DNA of 64,000 nucleotides from Bradyrhizobium nitroreducens (GCF_002776695.1 NZ_LFJC01000003.1:6679984-6743983); one strand, 5' to 3'. Shown: positions 36,225 through 45,052, counted from the stretch's first letter. Notes: generated from the sequence alone by a model not told the origin. A program made the numbers and translations.

Positions 36225-37292
36225 ATGAAGAGTTTCAAGGTTGCCGATTTCAAGGCGCCGCTGCAGGAGTTCGACGAGGCGACGCCGCAGCCGACGGGCA
36301 CGCAGGTGTTGATCAAGGTGAAGGCCGCCGGCGTCTGCCACAGCGATCTCCACATCTGGGAAGGCGGCTACGATCTCGGCCATGGCCGCAAGCCGCTGTC
36401 GCTGAAGGATCGCGGCATCAACCTGCCTCTGACCATGGGCCACGAGACGGTCGGCGAGGTCCTGGCGTTCGGGCCGGACGTCAAGCCCATCGATCAGGGC
36501 GATCTCAAGCTCGGCGATGTCGGCCTCGTCTATCCCTGGATCGGCTGCGGCAAGTGCGCGACCTGCCTGGCCGGTGATGAGAACATGTGCCTGACGCCGC
36601 GATCGCTGGGCGTCTATTGCGACGGCGGTTATGCCGATCACATGCTGGTGCCGCATCCGCGTTACCTGCTCAACCTGGAAGGCCTCGATCCCGCGACGAC
36701 CGCTCCTTATGCCTGCTCGGGCGTCACGACATACAGCGCGCTCAAGAAGGTGGAGCAGCATTTCGACACGCCGATCGTGATGTTCGGCGCCGGCGGCCTC
36801 GGCCTGATGGCGCTGTCGCTGTTGAAGGCGATGGGCGGCAAGGGCGCGATCATGGTCGATATCGACGCCAGGAAGCGGGAGGCGGCCGAAAAAGCCGGCG
36901 CGCTCGCCACCGTCGATCCCAAGGCGCCGGATGCGCTGGAGCAGCTTGCCAAGAAGGCAGGTGGGCCGATCCGTGCCGTGATCGACCTCGTCGGCAATGC
37001 CGCTACGACGCAGCTTGGTTTCGACTGCCTTACCAAGGGCGGCAAGCTCGTCATCGTCGGCCTGTTCGGCGGCGGCGCGACCTGGGCGCTGCCGCTGATT
37101 CCAATCAAGGCGATCACGATCCAGGGCAGCTATGTCGGAAACTTGCGTGAAACGCAGGAGTTGCTCGACCTCGTGCGCACCAAGAAGATACCGCCGATCC
37201 CGGTGACGACGGCACCGCTCGCCAAGGCCAACGACGCGCTGGTGCAGTTGCAGCAGGGGGCGGTGGTCGGCCGCACGGTGCTGACGCCGTAG
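36225..37292 (+). CDS. Zinc-dependent alcohol dehydrogenase (MDR family)
   Basis: The 355-residue protein has the catalytic zinc site (GVCHSDLH and GHETVGEV), the structural zinc Cys cluster (CGKCATCLAGDENMC) and the NAD-binding loop (GAGGLGLMALSLL). It oxidises alcohols or reduces aldehydes; the substrate is not known. The ATG at 36225 follows a GGGAGGA site and gives the family start MKSFKVADFKAPL. Confidence 0.93.
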   Translation: MKSFKVADFKAPLQEFDEATPQPTGTQVLIKVKAAGVCHSDLHIWEGGYDLGHGRKPLSLKDRGINLPLTMGHETVGEVLAFGPDVKPIDQGDLKLGDVGLVYPWIGCGKCATCLAGDENMCLTPRSLGVYCDGGYADHMLVPHPRYLLNLEGLDPATTAPYACSGVTTYSALKKVEQHFDTPIVMFGAGGLGLMALSLLKAMGGKGAIMVDIDARKREAAEKAGALATVDPKAPDALEQLAKKAGGPIRAVIDLVGNAATTQLGFDCLTKGGKLVIVGLFGGGATWALPLIPIKAITIQGSYVGNLRETQELLDLVRTKKIPPIPVTTAPLAKANDALVQLQQGAVVGRTVLTP

Positions 37293-37303
37293 TTTCTCTT
37301 TAC

Positions 37304-37404
37304 GTCATTCCGGGGCGATGCAAAGCATCGAACCCGGAATCTCGAGATTCTCAGGTGCGCAATTGCGCACCATAGTTCGGTCCTGCGGACCGCCCCGGAA
37401 TGAC
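37304..37404. repeat. Palindromic intergenic repeat, family B (copy 2, with a different inner palindrome)
   Basis: The ends match the copy at 21477-21575 (GTCATTCCGGGG and CCCCGGAATGAC), and the CCCGGAATCTCGAGATTC core is shared. The right part differs and holds its own 18-base perfect palindrome (37354-37371, GGTGCGCAATTGCGCACC). Confidence 0.87.
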
Positions 37405-37423
37405 ACCTCTCTTAGGAACCCTC

Positions 37424-38503
37424 ATGTCCGCAAACAACGCCTTCCACATTGCCGTGCTCGCCGGTGACGGCATCGGTCCCGAAGTCATGGCACCGGCGCT
37501 CGAGGTGCTGCGCAAGGTCGGCGACAAATCCGGCCTGAGCTTCCGCTTTACCGAGGCGCCGGCCGGCGCCACCAACTATCTTGCCACCGGCAAGTCGATG
37601 CCGGACAGCACGATCAAGCTCTGCGAGGATGCCGACGCGATCCTGCTCGGTGCCTGCGGCCTGCCATCGGTGCGCTACCCGGATAACACCGAGATCGCGC
37701 CGCAAATCGAGCTGCGCTTCATCTTCGATCTCTATGCCGGCGTGCGTCCGGCGCGTCTCATTCCGGGGGTGCCTAGTCCGATCGTCGGCGCCGACCAGCG
37801 CGGCATCGATCTCGTCGTGATCCGCGAATCCACGGAGGGCCTGTTCGCCTCGATGGGCAAGGGTGTCGTCACGCACGAGGACGCGCGCGAGACCATGGTG
37901 ATCACGCGAAAGACCTCCGAGCGCCTGTTCGAGTTCTCGTTTCGCTTGGCCGAGCGGCGCAAGGCGCGCGGCAAGCCCGGCGCATTGACCTGCGTCGACA
38001 AGGCGAATGTGTTCAAGGCCTTTGCGTTCTTTCGCGGCATCTTCGACGAGATCGAGAGGAAACATCCCGGCGTGAAGACCGACCGGCTCTATGTCGATGC
38101 CTGCTCGGCGATGCTGGTGAAGCGGCCCTGGGATTTCGACGTGATGGTGATGGAGAACATGTTCGGCGATATCGTCTCCGACATCACCGCGAGCCTGATC
38201 GGCGGCCTCGGCATGGCGCCGTCGGCCGACATCGGCGACAAATATGCGGTGTTCCAGCCGTGTCACGGCACCGCGCCTGACATCATGGGGCAGGGCAAGG
38301 CCAATCCCACCGGCATGATTCTGTCGGCGGCGATGATGCTGGACTGGCTCGCCGAGAAGCATGGTGTGGACAGCGCGGCGGAAGCCGGCGAACAGATCGA
38401 GCGTGCGATCGATCAGGTCTATGCCGGGGGCATCAAGCCGATGGAATTTGGCGGCAGCAATGGCACGGCGGATATCACCAAGGCGGTGCTCGGGGCGCTG
38501 TAG
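37424..38503 (+). CDS. Isocitrate/isopropylmalate dehydrogenase family protein
   Basis: The 359-residue protein has the beta-decarboxylating dehydrogenase features: VLAGDGIGPEVM, the RESTEGLF segment, the YVDACSAMLVKRPWDFDVMV metal-binding region, and the NADH site (QPCHGTAPDIMGQGKANPTG). It oxidatively decarboxylates a 2-hydroxyacid such as 3-isopropylmalate, tartrate or a similar acid. It lacks leu neighbours and is probably a paralogue of LeuB. The ATG at 37424 was chosen over 37400, which lies in the repeat. Confidence 0.9.
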   Translation: MSANNAFHIAVLAGDGIGPEVMAPALEVLRKVGDKSGLSFRFTEAPAGATNYLATGKSMPDSTIKLCEDADAILLGACGLPSVRYPDNTEIAPQIELRFIFDLYAGVRPARLIPGVPSPIVGADQRGIDLVVIRESTEGLFASMGKGVVTHEDARETMVITRKTSERLFEFSFRLAERRKARGKPGALTCVDKANVFKAFAFFRGIFDEIERKHPGVKTDRLYVDACSAMLVKRPWDFDVMVMENMFGDIVSDITASLIGGLGMAPSADIGDKYAVFQPCHGTAPDIMGQGKANPTGMILSAAMMLDWLAEKHGVDSAAEAGEQIERAIDQVYAGGIKPMEFGGSNGTADITKAVLGAL

Positions 38504-38519
38504 TCGACGCGCGCGCATG

Positions 38520-38541
38520 AAAAAGGAGCCCTCGGGGCCCC
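38520..38541 (-). terminator. Intrinsic terminator of the small secreted protein gene
   Basis: On the minus strand a GC-rich 7-bp stem (GGGGCCC with GGGCTCC, one G-U pair, loop CGA) is followed by TTTTT. It lies about 10 bases after the stop of the gene at 38550-38831, and is also in the convergent gap with the dehydrogenase. Confidence 0.8.
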
Positions 38542-38549
38542 TTCGTCGT

Positions 38550-38831
38550 TTACCAGCGACGCCAGTGGCGGTGGCCGTAATAGCCGTATGGCCGTGGCCC
38601 GTAAATGCGGCGCGGGCCGTAATAGCCATAGGCACGGTAATAGTTCGGTCGCCACCAGCAGCGACCCCAGGCATTGCAGACCATGCGCACCTGATCGACA
38701 TTTGCGGCCGGCCCGCTTGCGACGCGGTCGGCCTGCGGAATGCCGTTCGGCATCGCGGCGATCGCCTGCCCTGACGCGAGCGCCGCGCCGCCCAGGGCAG
38801 CCAGACCAAGAACAGCAAATTTGAGTTTCAT
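38550..38831 (-). CDS. Small secreted Tyr/Arg/Gly-rich protein
   Basis: The 93-residue protein has a signal peptide (to about residue 25), then a short region with paired Cys (VCNAWGRCWWRPN) and a low-complexity tail of YYGPRR and YGYYGHRHW-type repeats. This layout is common among small exported proteins of bradyrhizobia. The function is unknown; cell-surface association is plausible. A clear intrinsic terminator follows. Confidence 0.85.
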   Translation of the reverse strand: MKLKFAVLGLAALGGAALASGQAIAAMPNGIPQADRVASGPAANVDQVRMVCNAWGRCWWRPNYYRAYGYYGPRRIYGPRPYGYYGHRHWRRW

Positions 38832-38930
38832 CGCAATCTCCCTCTTTGGTGGCGGAAGAACTTGCGAGGGATCAGTTGGTTGCTATCGCGGTACGCGTTG
38901 TCGAGGAATTTAATCTTCCTGAACGTTGGT

Positions 38931-39746
38931 TCACTTCCCCTGGAACTTCGGCTTCCGTTTCTCCATGAAGGCCTGGCGGCCCTCACGGAAGTCCGCACTG
39001 TCCATGCATGCGGTGCCGATCGCCTTGATCGCCTCCATGTCGCGTCGGCTTTCGTCCTTCAACACTTGCGCGATGGTGATCTTGGCGGCCTTGATCGCGA
39101 GCGGCGCGTTCTGCGAGATCGTCTGGGCAATCGTCATGGTCTCGCCCCAGAGCTCGTCGACAGGGAACACGCGCTCGACCAGGCCGATGCGCACGGCCTC
39201 GGCGGAATCGATCCGCATGCCCGTGTACATCAGAAGCCGCGCCCAGGACGGGCCGACCAGCGACACCAGGTGGCGCAGGCCTTCAAAGCCATAGGCGATG
39301 CCGAGCCTGGCCGCGGGAATGCCGAACTGGCTGCCGTGTGCGGCGAGGCGGATGTCGGCGAGCATCGCGACCTGCATGCCGCCGCCGAGACAGAAGCCCT
39401 CGATGCAGGCGATGGTCGGCTTGGGGTAGTCGGCGAGCAGAGCGCGCTGGGCTGCGCTGCGCCTGGCATATTCCTCGGACGCGGCCGCGTTATGCCGCGT
39501 CTTCTCGAACTGGCTGATATCGGCCCCTGACACGAACGCCTTGCCGCCCGCGCCGCGCAGGATGACGACGCGTACCGTCTCGTCGTCGCGCAAGGCCGTC
39601 AGCGCCTCGCCAAATCCCTCCCACATCTCCAGCGACATCGCGTTGCGCTTGGCGGGATTGTTGAAGGTGATCACGCCGACGCCATCGGTGACGTGCTTGA
39701 GGATCTTGCCGTCGGCGTAGGATGTTTCACCGGAGATGTCTGGCAT
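38931..39746 (-). CDS. Enoyl-CoA hydratase/isomerase family protein
   Basis: The 271-residue crotonase-fold protein has the oxyanion-hole segments (KAFVSGADISQF and IEGFCLGGGMQVAM). A Glu is found in the SAEAVRIGLVERVF region as in hydratases. It probably acts on a fatty acyl- or aromatic acyl-CoA intermediate. The start at 39746 gives the usual N terminus. It stands alone between a small secreted protein and the L,D-transpeptidase gene. Confidence 0.9.
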   Translation of the reverse strand: MPDISGETSYADGKILKHVTDGVGVITFNNPAKRNAMSLEMWEGFGEALTALRDDETVRVVILRGAGGKAFVSGADISQFEKTRHNAAASEEYARRSAAQRALLADYPKPTIACIEGFCLGGGMQVAMLADIRLAAHGSQFGIPAARLGIAYGFEGLRHLVSLVGPSWARLLMYTGMRIDSAEAVRIGLVERVFPVDELWGETMTIAQTISQNAPLAIKAAKITIAQVLKDESRRDMEAIKAIGTACMDSADFREGRQAFMEKRKPKFQGK

Positions 39747-39866
39747 CGCGCGCTCGCTTGTCGTGGGGCAAGCGCAATGTGCGGCCCCGACAGGGCCGGG
39801 GTCAACCGCGGCAAGGCGAGGGGCTTCGCAACAGCCTTTGCAGCGCTTGCATGGCGGCAGACGTGC

Positions 39867-41216
39867 CTACCGCGTCACATGCATGTGTGCGGTCAGCGGA
39901 TGGCTGCCGGCATTGCTGAAGAACGCCGCCTCTTCGGCAGTCGCCTCCAGCAACTGCTCGTCCTGGTTATAGACGTCGTTGCGGAACTGGACGGTCTGGT
40001 CCTTCGTCATCCACGCCGTGAGATAGATCCAGGCCACCGGCACCTTCCTGGCCATGGCGACCTCCAGATGCTGTCCGGTCGCGATCTCCGCATCGATCGC
40101 GGCGCGACTCCATTTCGGCTGATCCTTGAGCAGCCAGGCGGCGAGATCGCGTACATTGTCGACGCGCGAGCAGCCATGGGAATCGAAGCGGTAGTCGTCA
40201 CTGAACAGGTTCCGCTGGTTGGTATCGTGCATGTAGACCGAATAGGAATTCGGCATGTCGATCTTCACGGCGCCAAGCGCGTTGAAGCTGCCGTTGTGCT
40301 GACGCACCGTGAAGTTCGGCGTGTGCGTGCCCGACCAGTCGACCGAATGCGGGTCGATCGGATTGTCGTGGGCGTCGAGCACCTCCATGTGCATGCGCGA
40401 CAGGTAGGTCGGGTCCTTGCGCATATGCGCCGAGATCTCGGTCTTGGCGATCGAGGCCGGCACCGTCCAGGTCGGGTTGAGGACGACGCTGGTGATCTGG
40501 GCCGTCAGTGTCGGCGAGGGCTTCTCGGTCTTGCCGACGATGACGCGATAGCGCCGCACCACGACGTCGTTCTCGACCGCCTCGGCAAAGGCGGCGGGGA
40601 TGTTGACCACGACATAGCGCTGTCCGAAGCCGAAGTTCATGTTCTCGAGCCGCTGCAGCGAAGCTTCGAGCTGCCGGATGCGCTTCTGCACGGAGACGTT
40701 CATCGCGGCGATCGTGCGCGGCGTCATCGCGCCGGTTGGGGCCAGTCCGTGGCGGGCCTGGAAGCGCTTCACCGCGTCGGCGAGGTCCTGGTCGAACGCG
40801 CCGCCCGTCTTGTCGGCGGCGAGATCGCCGGAGAGGATGAGCCGCTTGCGCAGCAGCTCGTCGTTGGCGCCCTGGGCGCCGGGTGCGAACTTGGCATCTG
40901 CCGGAATGGTCGGCCAGCCGCCGCGCACCGCGAGATCGGAATAGCTGAGCGCGGCGTCCCTGATGCGCTGCGCAGAGCCCTCGTCATAGGTCGGCTCGTG
41001 CGTCAGCGCGAGCGCGGCGGCCGAACGGCTTTCCGGCGTCGAGGCGGGCGTCATGGCAGTTTTCGGCGCGGCCGCGTGGGCCGGATTGGCGGCAGACGGG
41101 ACCGTCCCTGCCGTTGCCGGCCTGGGTGTCGCCTGGCCGATGGTCTCGGTTTGCGCCACCGCAGAGGCGCTGGCGAGCATGCCGACGGCGAGGATCATCG
41201 CATGGCGTTTCGACAT
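39867..41216 (-). CDS. L,D-transpeptidase (YcbB/LdtD-like, YkuD domain)
   Basis: The 449-residue protein has a signal peptide (MSKRHAMILAVGMLASASAVAQ), a peptidoglycan-binding motif around residues 165-195 (LADAVKRFQARHGLAPTGAM) and a YkuD catalytic domain with the signature HGCSRVDN, which contains the nucleophilic Cys. It should form 3-3 cross-links in peptidoglycan or attach proteins to it. The ATG at 41216 was chosen because it starts the signal peptide; 41225 is an alternative. Confidence 0.92.
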   Translation of the reverse strand: MSKRHAMILAVGMLASASAVAQTETIGQATPRPATAGTVPSAANPAHAAAPKTAMTPASTPESRSAAALALTHEPTYDEGSAQRIRDAALSYSDLAVRGGWPTIPADAKFAPGAQGANDELLRKRLILSGDLAADKTGGAFDQDLADAVKRFQARHGLAPTGAMTPRTIAAMNVSVQKRIRQLEASLQRLENMNFGFGQRYVVVNIPAAFAEAVENDVVVRRYRVIVGKTEKPSPTLTAQITSVVLNPTWTVPASIAKTEISAHMRKDPTYLSRMHMEVLDAHDNPIDPHSVDWSGTHTPNFTVRQHNGSFNALGAVKIDMPNSYSVYMHDTNQRNLFSDDYRFDSHGCSRVDNVRDLAAWLLKDQPKWSRAAIDAEIATGQHLEVAMARKVPVAWIYLTAWMTKDQTVQFRNDVYNQDEQLLEATAEEAAFFSNAGSHPLTAHMHVTR

Positions 41217-41455
41217 GTGTCCCATTTTCCTCAGGAGAGCGAGGCCCGGGCGGGCCCCTCGCATTGGCATTGCGGGCCGCCCCGCTGCGGGGCGCCGATT
41301 CGCGAAATCGGCGAGAAACTAGAGCTTCGGTGTTGAGGTCCCATTAAGCACCGCAGACGGAAAAGCTCCGCGCGTCCGGTGCTGAGCCTCTCGACTGGGT
41401 CGCGGCGAGGTGGGGACGGGTTCGCGAAAAAAGCAGGGACGGCGGGAAAAGGTCA
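41217..41455. other. Region upstream of the L,D-transpeptidase gene
   Basis: No gene is recognised. A hairpin at 41293-41313 (CGCCGATT with AATCGGCG, five-base loop) lies in what would be the 5' leader of the transpeptidase gene. Its function is unknown. Confidence 0.4.
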
Positions 41456-41612
41456 AGAAAAAGGGCGGCCAGGCCGCCCTCAGAACCAAGGCCACGCGCG
41501 GGAAGGCGCGCGGGCCAGATCCGATTCGAGAGGTCTGGTCCGGCCAGTCTCGTTCAATCCGGCCGCGCCCCCGTGACGCGGCGGATTGAAGATCGGCCGT
41601 GAAGACCAGACC
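41456..41612 (-). ncRNA. Candidate structured RNA with three hairpins, ending in a terminator
   Basis: On the minus strand, just after the XRE gene stop, three stem-loops follow one another. The first (41612-41532) is a long interrupted stem built from GGTCTGGTC/GACCAGACC, CGGCC/GGCCG, TTCAATCCG/CGGATTGAA and CCGCG/CGCGG. The second (41516-41490) pairs a GGCC-GCGCG arm with CGCGC-GGCC. The third is the terminator at 41480-41462. This layout resembles trans-acting or 3'-UTR-derived small RNAs. Whether it is a separate transcript or part of the XRE mRNA cannot be told from sequence. Confidence 0.6.
41458..41480 (-). terminator. Intrinsic terminator after the XRE gene and its structured 3' region
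   Basis: The minus strand reads AGGGCGGC, loop CTG, GCCGCCCT, then TTTTTC. The 8-bp stem is perfect and the T-run is clear. Confidence 0.85.
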
Positions 41613-41623
41613 GTCGATCGATC

Positions 41624-42028
41624 TCAGCTTTCGTTCGCCGCGATCGATTCCATCAGCGAAACGAGCTGGCGCTGCACCGTCTGATCCTTGATCTTGCTGT
41701 AGGCGCGCAGCAGGCGGAGGCTGAAGGCCGAATCGAGGAACAGCAGGCTCTCGACCTCGCGCGCCTTGTTGTCGCCGTCGTAGAAGAAGGTCACAGGCAC
41801 GTCGAGGGCGGAGGCAATCTGCTGCAGGCGAGCCGCGCCCACGCGATTGACGCCCTTCTCGTACTTCTGGACCTGCTGGAAGCTGACGCCGAGCTTCTCG
41901 CCGAGCTCGGCCTGCGAGATCTTCATCTCGACGCGCCGCAGACGAATCCGCTTGCCGAGCTCGATGTCCGGCTTGCCGGCACTACGCTGCTTCATTCTCT
42001 TTGCCGCTGCTTTCATCTCTGTTCTCAC
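41624..42028 (-). CDS. XRE-family regulator, PraR/PhrR-like
   Basis: The 134-residue protein has a helix-turn-helix (ISQAELGEKLGVSFQQVQKYEKGVNRVG) and the C-terminal part seen in rhizobial PraR/PhrR and similar regulators (ALDVPVTFFYDG). Relatives repress quorum-sensing, biofilm or stress genes. The GTG at 42028 overlaps the stop of the LysR gene (GTGA), pointing to coupling; an ATG four codons later (42016) is an alternative. It is followed by a structured RNA and terminator. Confidence 0.87.
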   Translation of the reverse strand: MRTEMKAAAKRMKQRSAGKPDIELGKRIRLRRVEMKISQAELGEKLGVSFQQVQKYEKGVNRVGAARLQQIASALDVPVTFFYDGDNKAREVESLLFLDSAFSLRLLRAYSKIKDQTVQRQLVSLMESIAANES

Positions 42029-43074
42029 CTTTGTTCTTCGGTTGAAAATCCCCCGAAGAGCTGGGTCAGGGGTTCGCCCATATAGGAGTCCTTGAATTCA
42101 TGCGGGTGCACGAACTCTTCCTTAAACCACGGGAAACGAGCCGGATTGAAAGCCTCGATCAGCCAGTCAATCATGTGCCGCACGCGCGGAATACGGCCGC
42201 TACCGGGATGGTAGGACAACCAGATATCCAGCGGTCGGTTCAGCTCGACCTCCAGTGGAATTAGTTTTCCGCCAAGCGCAATGGCATAGCTCGGGAAGAC
42301 GCCGATGCCGGCGCCGTTCGCGACCGCCCAATAGTTGGCGCTCGAGACGTTGGTCTTCATGACCAGAAGGTCACGTTCCGAAACGCCCGGGAAGAAGCTC
42401 TCGAAGGATTCCTTGGCGGCGAGCTGGTCGGCGAATTGCAGCACCAGGCGATGCTTGATCAATTCCGCCGCCGATCGCGGCGCGCCATGCTTTTCGATGT
42501 ATTTCTCGGAGGCCCAGAACATCAGGTGCATGCGGCCGAGCCGTACCAGCTTGATGTCGAGTGCCGAAGGACGGGACAGATGAATGGCGACGTCGGCCTC
42601 GTGGCGCGAGACGTCGGCCGAACGCATCGCGCAATGCAGGTCGACCAGGATCTTCGGATAGGCCTGCTGGAATTCGACCAGGCGCGGGGCGAGCCAGAAC
42701 GTGCCGAGGCCCTCGGTGACGGCAACCCGGACCTCGCCAGACAGCGCGTTGGCCATCGAATCGCTGGCGCGCAGCACGTCGAAAGTGGCGGCCTCCATGC
42801 GCTCGACGGCAGAGACGACCAGCGCGCCTTCATCGGTCAGATGGGTGCCGTGGACGTCACGGGTGAACAGGGTGGTGCCGGTCTGGCGCTCGAAATCGTC
42901 GATCCGCCGGCGCACGGCGTTGATCGACAGCGACAGGCGCTCGGCCGCCGACCGGAAACTTCCGCATCGGACGACTTCGAGGAATATGCGGGCCGCATCC
43001 CAATCCGAGAGGCCGCTGAGATTTGTCTTTGGGCGTTCCGCCAGAAGAACGCCCCTTTCCGCCAAGGAGTGCAT
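42025..43074 (-). CDS. LysR-family transcriptional regulator
   Basis: The 349-residue protein has a LysR-type helix-turn-helix (ARIFLEVVRCGSFRSAAERLSLSINAVRRRIDDFE, in short ARIFLEVVRCGSFRSAAERL) starting near residue 28, preceded by an unusually long N-terminal tail, and an effector-binding domain. The end, beyond residue 310, is longer than usual for the family. It forms an operon with the downstream XRE gene through a four-base overlap. A later start is possible but none is obvious. Confidence 0.88.
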   Translation of the reverse strand: MHSLAERGVLLAERPKTNLSGLSDWDAARIFLEVVRCGSFRSAAERLSLSINAVRRRIDDFERQTGTTLFTRDVHGTHLTDEGALVVSAVERMEAATFDVLRASDSMANALSGEVRVAVTEGLGTFWLAPRLVEFQQAYPKILVDLHCAMRSADVSRHEADVAIHLSRPSALDIKLVRLGRMHLMFWASEKYIEKHGAPRSAAELIKHRLVLQFADQLAAKESFESFFPGVSERDLLVMKTNVSSANYWAVANGAGIGVFPSYAIALGGKLIPLEVELNRPLDIWLSYHPGSGRIPRVRHMIDWLIEAFNPARFPWFKEEFVHPHEFKDSYMGEPLTQLFGGFSTEEQR

Positions 43075-43558
43075 ACAAGTCCCTTCGGGTGGCTAAACTG
43101 GCAGAATCTGGCGCAAACCACAACCACGGCGGGTTGGGGGATGGTGAGTTTTGAACCGTCATCCTTACTATCTGGTGGGTGGTATTGGGATGCTGTCATG
43201 GGGTGGGAATCGGGCGGATTTTTCGTCCGTATGAGGGGTGTGGCGTGAGTTCCGTTGCGAGCCGTGAAATGGCTGCGGGATTGCAGGCGCTGTCCGCAAC
43301 AATCGTTTTCGCGCGCAACCCGGCGCCCTGTCTTTCAATGGATCAATCGTCGCGCGCCGGACGTTTCCCGGCCGATCGCTTCGATGGCGTGCAACGGCGC
43401 AGCGCGGCGATGGTCGCGGGAACCGCAGTTCCACAGCAGGAACACGCTGAAATCAGGTTCGGAGGCACCGCAGCCTCATGCTATCCTCGCGGCTCCATCG
43501 GGGCCGAAGGGGTCGTCGCAATCACATCTCGCAGGCCGAATTAACGGAAAGAACGCCG
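43075..43558. other. Gap upstream of the LysR-XRE operon
   Basis: Open frames here on both strands lack recognisable domains and good start signals. The region presumably holds divergent promoters for the LysR gene and the small gene at 43559. Nothing else is seen. Confidence 0.5.
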
Positions 43559-43825
43559 GTGTCGCATTCAGACGAACAGTTGCAGTCGGTCCTGGAAACG
43601 CTCGAGGAGTGCCGCAGGGTTCTCACCGCGTGCAACAGCCGTGAGTCGGCCGAGTTGCTGTCCATTGTCATCCTGGACGTCAGGATGAAGCTCAAGGGAA
43701 TTGACAGCGCCGATCTCAAGGCGCTGTGCGACGAAATGTTGCGGAGCGCCGCGAGCGAGCCGCCATCTCCTTCCAAGCAGACGCAGGACCAGCCCCGGCG
43801 TCCGCTGCTCCGCGTGGTGAAGTAG
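43559..43825 (+). CDS. Small conserved-looking cytosolic protein
   Basis: The 88-residue product (GTG start at 43559, GGAAAG site ahead) is largely helical, with SDEQLQSVLETLEECRRVL and a second helical part (LLSIVILDVRMKLKGI). It has no signal peptide or membrane helix. No family is recognised. The longer frame from 43478 adds an Arg-rich leader that looks non-coding. Confidence 0.55.
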   Translation: MSHSDEQLQSVLETLEECRRVLTACNSRESAELLSIVILDVRMKLKGIDSADLKALCDEMLRSAASEPPSPSKQTQDQPRRPLLRVVK

Positions 43826-43836
43826 CCGCGCCGCCG

Positions 43837-43858
43837 AATCTCGCTTTTTGGCGAGATT
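43837..43858 (+). terminator. Hairpin after the small gene
   Basis: AATCTCGC pairs with GCGAGATT around a TTTTTG loop, 11 bases after the stop codon. There is only a short T-run after it, so termination is possible but not certain. Confidence 0.45.
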
Positions 43859-44031
43859 TGCGCGCGTCCCGATGCCGCACCTGTGATCGCAGACGGCATC
43901 GGGAGGAGCCCTGGTTATGTGCGCCTCTGTTGCGCATTCCCCGGCATCGGCTACACCAGAGCCGGTTCGGCTCCGGGCCGGGCGCATTTTCCGCGCGCCG
44001 TACCGGCACCTGAGATGGCTCAGACGGCATC

Positions 44032-44763
44032 ATGCAAAATGTTTCGATCCCGGCGGCGCTGATTGCCGGCCTCGTCAGCTTCCTCTCGCCTTGCGTCCTG
44101 CCGCTGGTCCCGCCCTATCTGATCTACCTCACGGGCGCCACGATCGAGCACGTCGAGAGCGACGAGCCGGTCTCGGCCTCCAGGCGCGCGATCATGATGT
44201 CGGCGCTGCTGTTCGTGCTCGGCTTCTCCACCGTGTTCGTCGCGCTCGGCGCCAGCGCCTCGCTGATCGGCGGGCTGATCCGCGCCTGGTCGGCGGAACT
44301 GTCGATCCTGGCCGGCATCGTCATCATCGCGATGGGACTGCACTTCCTGGGTTTGACGCGTATCGGCCTCTTGATGCGCGAGGGGCGGCTGCCGATCCCG
44401 AAGCCCGTCGGCCTCTGGGGCGCCTATGTCATGGGCCTCGCCTTCGCCTTCGGCTGGACCCCCTGCATCGGCCCCATCCTCGCCGCGATCCTCTCGGTCG
44501 CCGCGGCTGAGGCAACGGTGACGAAGGGCGCCGGCCTGCTCGCGGTCTATTCCGCGGGTCTCGGCATTCCCTTCCTGGTCGCCGCGCTGATGATCGAGCA
44601 GTTCTCCGCGCTGTTCGCGCGCATGAAGGGCCACCTCGTCAATGTGGAGCGCGCCATGGGTGTGTTGATGGTGATCACCGGCATCGGCTTTCTCACCGGC
44701 GCGGTCTCGAATGTGAGCATCTGGCTGCTGGAGACGTTCCCGGCGCTGCAGACGATCGGGTAG
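44032..44763 (+). CDS. ccdA: Cytochrome c biogenesis protein CcdA
   Basis: CcdA passes reducing power from cytosolic thioredoxin across the membrane to periplasmic thiol proteins for cytochrome c maturation. The 243-residue protein has six membrane helices and the paired Cys in helices 1 and 4 (FLSPCVLPLVPP and GWTPCIGPILAAI), both flanked by Pro as is normal. The ATG at 44032 gives the usual start. It is a single gene here. Confidence 0.94.
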   Translation: MQNVSIPAALIAGLVSFLSPCVLPLVPPYLIYLTGATIEHVESDEPVSASRRAIMMSALLFVLGFSTVFVALGASASLIGGLIRAWSAELSILAGIVIIAMGLHFLGLTRIGLLMREGRLPIPKPVGLWGAYVMGLAFAFGWTPCIGPILAAILSVAAAEATVTKGAGLLAVYSAGLGIPFLVAALMIEQFSALFARMKGHLVNVERAMGVLMVITGIGFLTGAVSNVSIWLLETFPALQTIG

Positions 44764-44987
44764 CACGTGTGCCATGCGCCTTTTCGGAGCGGGACCCGAG
44801 AACTCCGGGATTGGCAAAGGTTATTCCTGCGATGCTCCAAGCACATCGTTCACTGGAATGTCTCGCCATATCCGGGACGATGGACGGAGGCCATCCTGGC
44901 CGTCTGGAATTGTCGCAGGCAGGACCGCAAGCAGCCGAAGCGGGCCCTCGGATGTGTCGCGGACGCCGCGCGTCTCCTGATGATTTG

Positions 44988-45032
44988 AACCGGGACGCGC
45001 GCTCGCGAACGTCGTGAGCGCGCGCCCCGGTT
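44988..45032. terminator. Strong hairpin between convergent ccdA and metallo-hydrolase genes
   Basis: A 17-base arm (44988-45004) pairs with 45016-45032 with one mismatch, around an 11-base loop. It lies about 20 bases after the stop of the metallo-hydrolase gene on the minus strand and is followed by TTTCGTCT on the plus strand, so it could stop transcription from both sides. Confidence 0.6.
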
Positions 45033-45052
45033 TCGTCTGACCCAACAAGCTG

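Noticed and set aside
41456-41612. 6S RNA
   Set aside because: There is no single long hairpin with a central bubble; instead there are three separate stems and a terminator, and the usual neighbour genes are absent.
43179-43544. A 121-codon frame upstream of the small gene at 43559
   Set aside because: Mixed composition, no ribosome-binding site at the start and no recognisable domain.
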